The notes under the pieces were generated by a model. That model was given only the letters and a program-made list of their open reading frames with translations, searched no databases and was not told the DNA's origin. Below are positions 63,469 to 64,000 of a stretch of DNA of 64,000 nucleotides, one piece after another. How positions within the stretch are numbered: the stretch's first letter is position 1; each line of letters starts with the position of its first letter. This stretch comes from Ectothiorhodospira marina. GTDB lineage: Bacteria > Pseudomonadota > Gammaproteobacteria > Ectothiorhodospirales > Ectothiorhodospiraceae. Location: assembly GCF_900109495.1 (NCBI RefSeq), contig NZ_FOAA01000001.1, forward strand, positions 310,001 through 374,000, given 5' to 3'. Position numbers and translations under genes: made by a program.

Positions 63469-63639
63469 ATGGACAGGTCGCTGCTGTCGCAGCGATTTGC
63501 TGGCAGGCCAGTTCCCAGGGAGGGTGGTTTTCGTGGAAAATGCGAACTTTATTGAAGACAGCTCCCTGATGGGCCAGGCAACTGATGAGGTTTGAAACGC
63601 TCATACTGAGTCATTTCCAGTGTCCCTGGAGAGCCAGGC
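63383..63639. other. Intergenic region before the AAA-ATPase-like gene
   Basis: Apart from the upstream part of the duplicated block (to 63468), nothing with coding support is seen. The divergent promoters of the 70-residue protein and the ATPase-like gene must lie here. Confidence 0.4.
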
Positions 63640-64000
63640 ATGGCTGACCAACAGCGCCTCAGACTCCCCATCGGCATTCAAACCTTCTCCGAGATCCGCG
63701 AGGGGGGCTACTACTACGTGGACAAGACGCCAATCATCGAGCGCCTGGTCCACCAGAACAAGTATTACTTCCTCTCCCGCCCCCGCCGCTTTGGCAAGAG
63801 CCTGTTGCTCGATACCCTGCGCTGCCTGTTCGAGGGTCGCCAAAAGCTCTTCGAGGGGCTCTACATCCACGACCGATGGGACTGGCAGCAAACCCACCCG
63901 GTGATTCGCCTCAGCTTCGGCAGCGGCGTGATGCGCAATCGCGAGGAGCTGGACACGCGCATTCGCCACCAGCTACGCAAGGAGCGTGGGCGCTTCACCC
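63640..64000 (+). CDS. AAA-ATPase-like / PD-(D/E)XK family protein, cut by window edge
   Basis: The first 120 residues of a protein of the AAA-ATPase_like group (often followed by a PDDEXK nuclease domain). Signatures are FSEIREGGYYYVDKTPIIER and the P-loop YFLSRPRRFGKSLLLDTLRC with Lys in GKS. ATG at 63640 follows GGAGAG within a small CCTGG/CCAGG hairpin. These genes are commonly multicopy and mobile in bacteria. The C-terminal part is beyond the window. Confidence 0.88.
   Translation, partial: MADQQRLRLPIGIQTFSEIREGGYYYVDKTPIIERLVHQNKYYFLSRPRRFGKSLLLDTLRCLFEGRQKLFEGLYIHDRWDWQQTHPVIRLSFGSGVMRNREELDTRIRHQLRKERGRFT

Overview
The window is a GC-rich chromosomal segment, most likely from a gammaproteobacterium. 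The evidence is the proteobacterial tRNA-Gly/tRNA-Cys pair, a type II secretion GspN-like protein, a LiuR-type leucine regulon, KdpFABCDE with TrkH, and a complete subtype I-E CRISPR-Cas locus. The style recalls Ectothiorhodospiraceae-like bacteria, but the sequence alone cannot fix the taxon.

Layout. 1-7.6 kb holds housekeeping and orphan genes: partial moxR, acuI, a soluble histidine kinase, an acidic lipoprotein, two tRNAs, gspN, a TorF-type porin, an inositol-phosphatase family protein and a decayed AEC-transporter fragment. 7.7-22 kb is a leucine/isovalerate catabolic region: acetoacetyl-CoA synthetase, an outer-membrane beta-barrel, a methyltransferase, HMG-CoA lyase, MaoC hydratase, both methylcrotonyl-CoA carboxylase subunits, methylglutaconyl-CoA hydratase, isovaleryl-CoA dehydrogenase, a MerR regulator and an acyl-CoA synthetase-like protein with a degenerate active site. 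ACGTAAACGT-type operator sequences occur at three promoters, so these genes look like one regulon. 22-33.3 kb holds a Liv-type ABC transporter with an intact acyl-CoA synthetase, a universal stress protein, EtfBA and ETF-quinone oxidoreductase. Together they suggest uptake and activation of an acyl compound, oxidation by acyl-CoA dehydrogenases, and electron delivery to quinone.

33.4-36.5 kb has two Xre-RES toxin-antitoxin pairs flanking a persulfide-dioxygenase-like hydrolase. 36.8-39 kb encodes a PepSY membrane/flavodoxin/FNR fusion reductase. 39.1-49.1 kb is a potassium-uptake block (kdpFABCDE plus trkH) whose base composition is visibly less GC-rich than its surroundings. It contains an extra 26-codon reading frame between kdpF and kdpA. 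ilvD follows.

51.1-63.05 kb is the type I-E CRISPR-Cas locus: cas3, cse1, cse2, cas7, cas5, cas6e, cas1, cas2, a leader, and 46 repeats with 45 spacers. The most interesting signal lies between cas3 and cse1. On the strand opposite to cas there is a degenerate mini-array: repeat-like element, 20-nt spacer, repeat-like element. It overlaps the 3' end of cas3. Its spacer matches a site 5' of cse1 that is preceded by AAG, the canonical I-E PAM. Five of the first five positions match, and 13 of 15 match when the unpaired 6th, 12th and 18th positions are excluded. A good -10 element sits just upstream of the first repeat-like element. This looks like a crRNA-like RNA that directs Cascade to repress its own operon (CreR/CreA-like). 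Beyond the array lie a gene start cut off by the last repeat, its intact tandem paralogue, and a partial AAA-ATPase-like gene.
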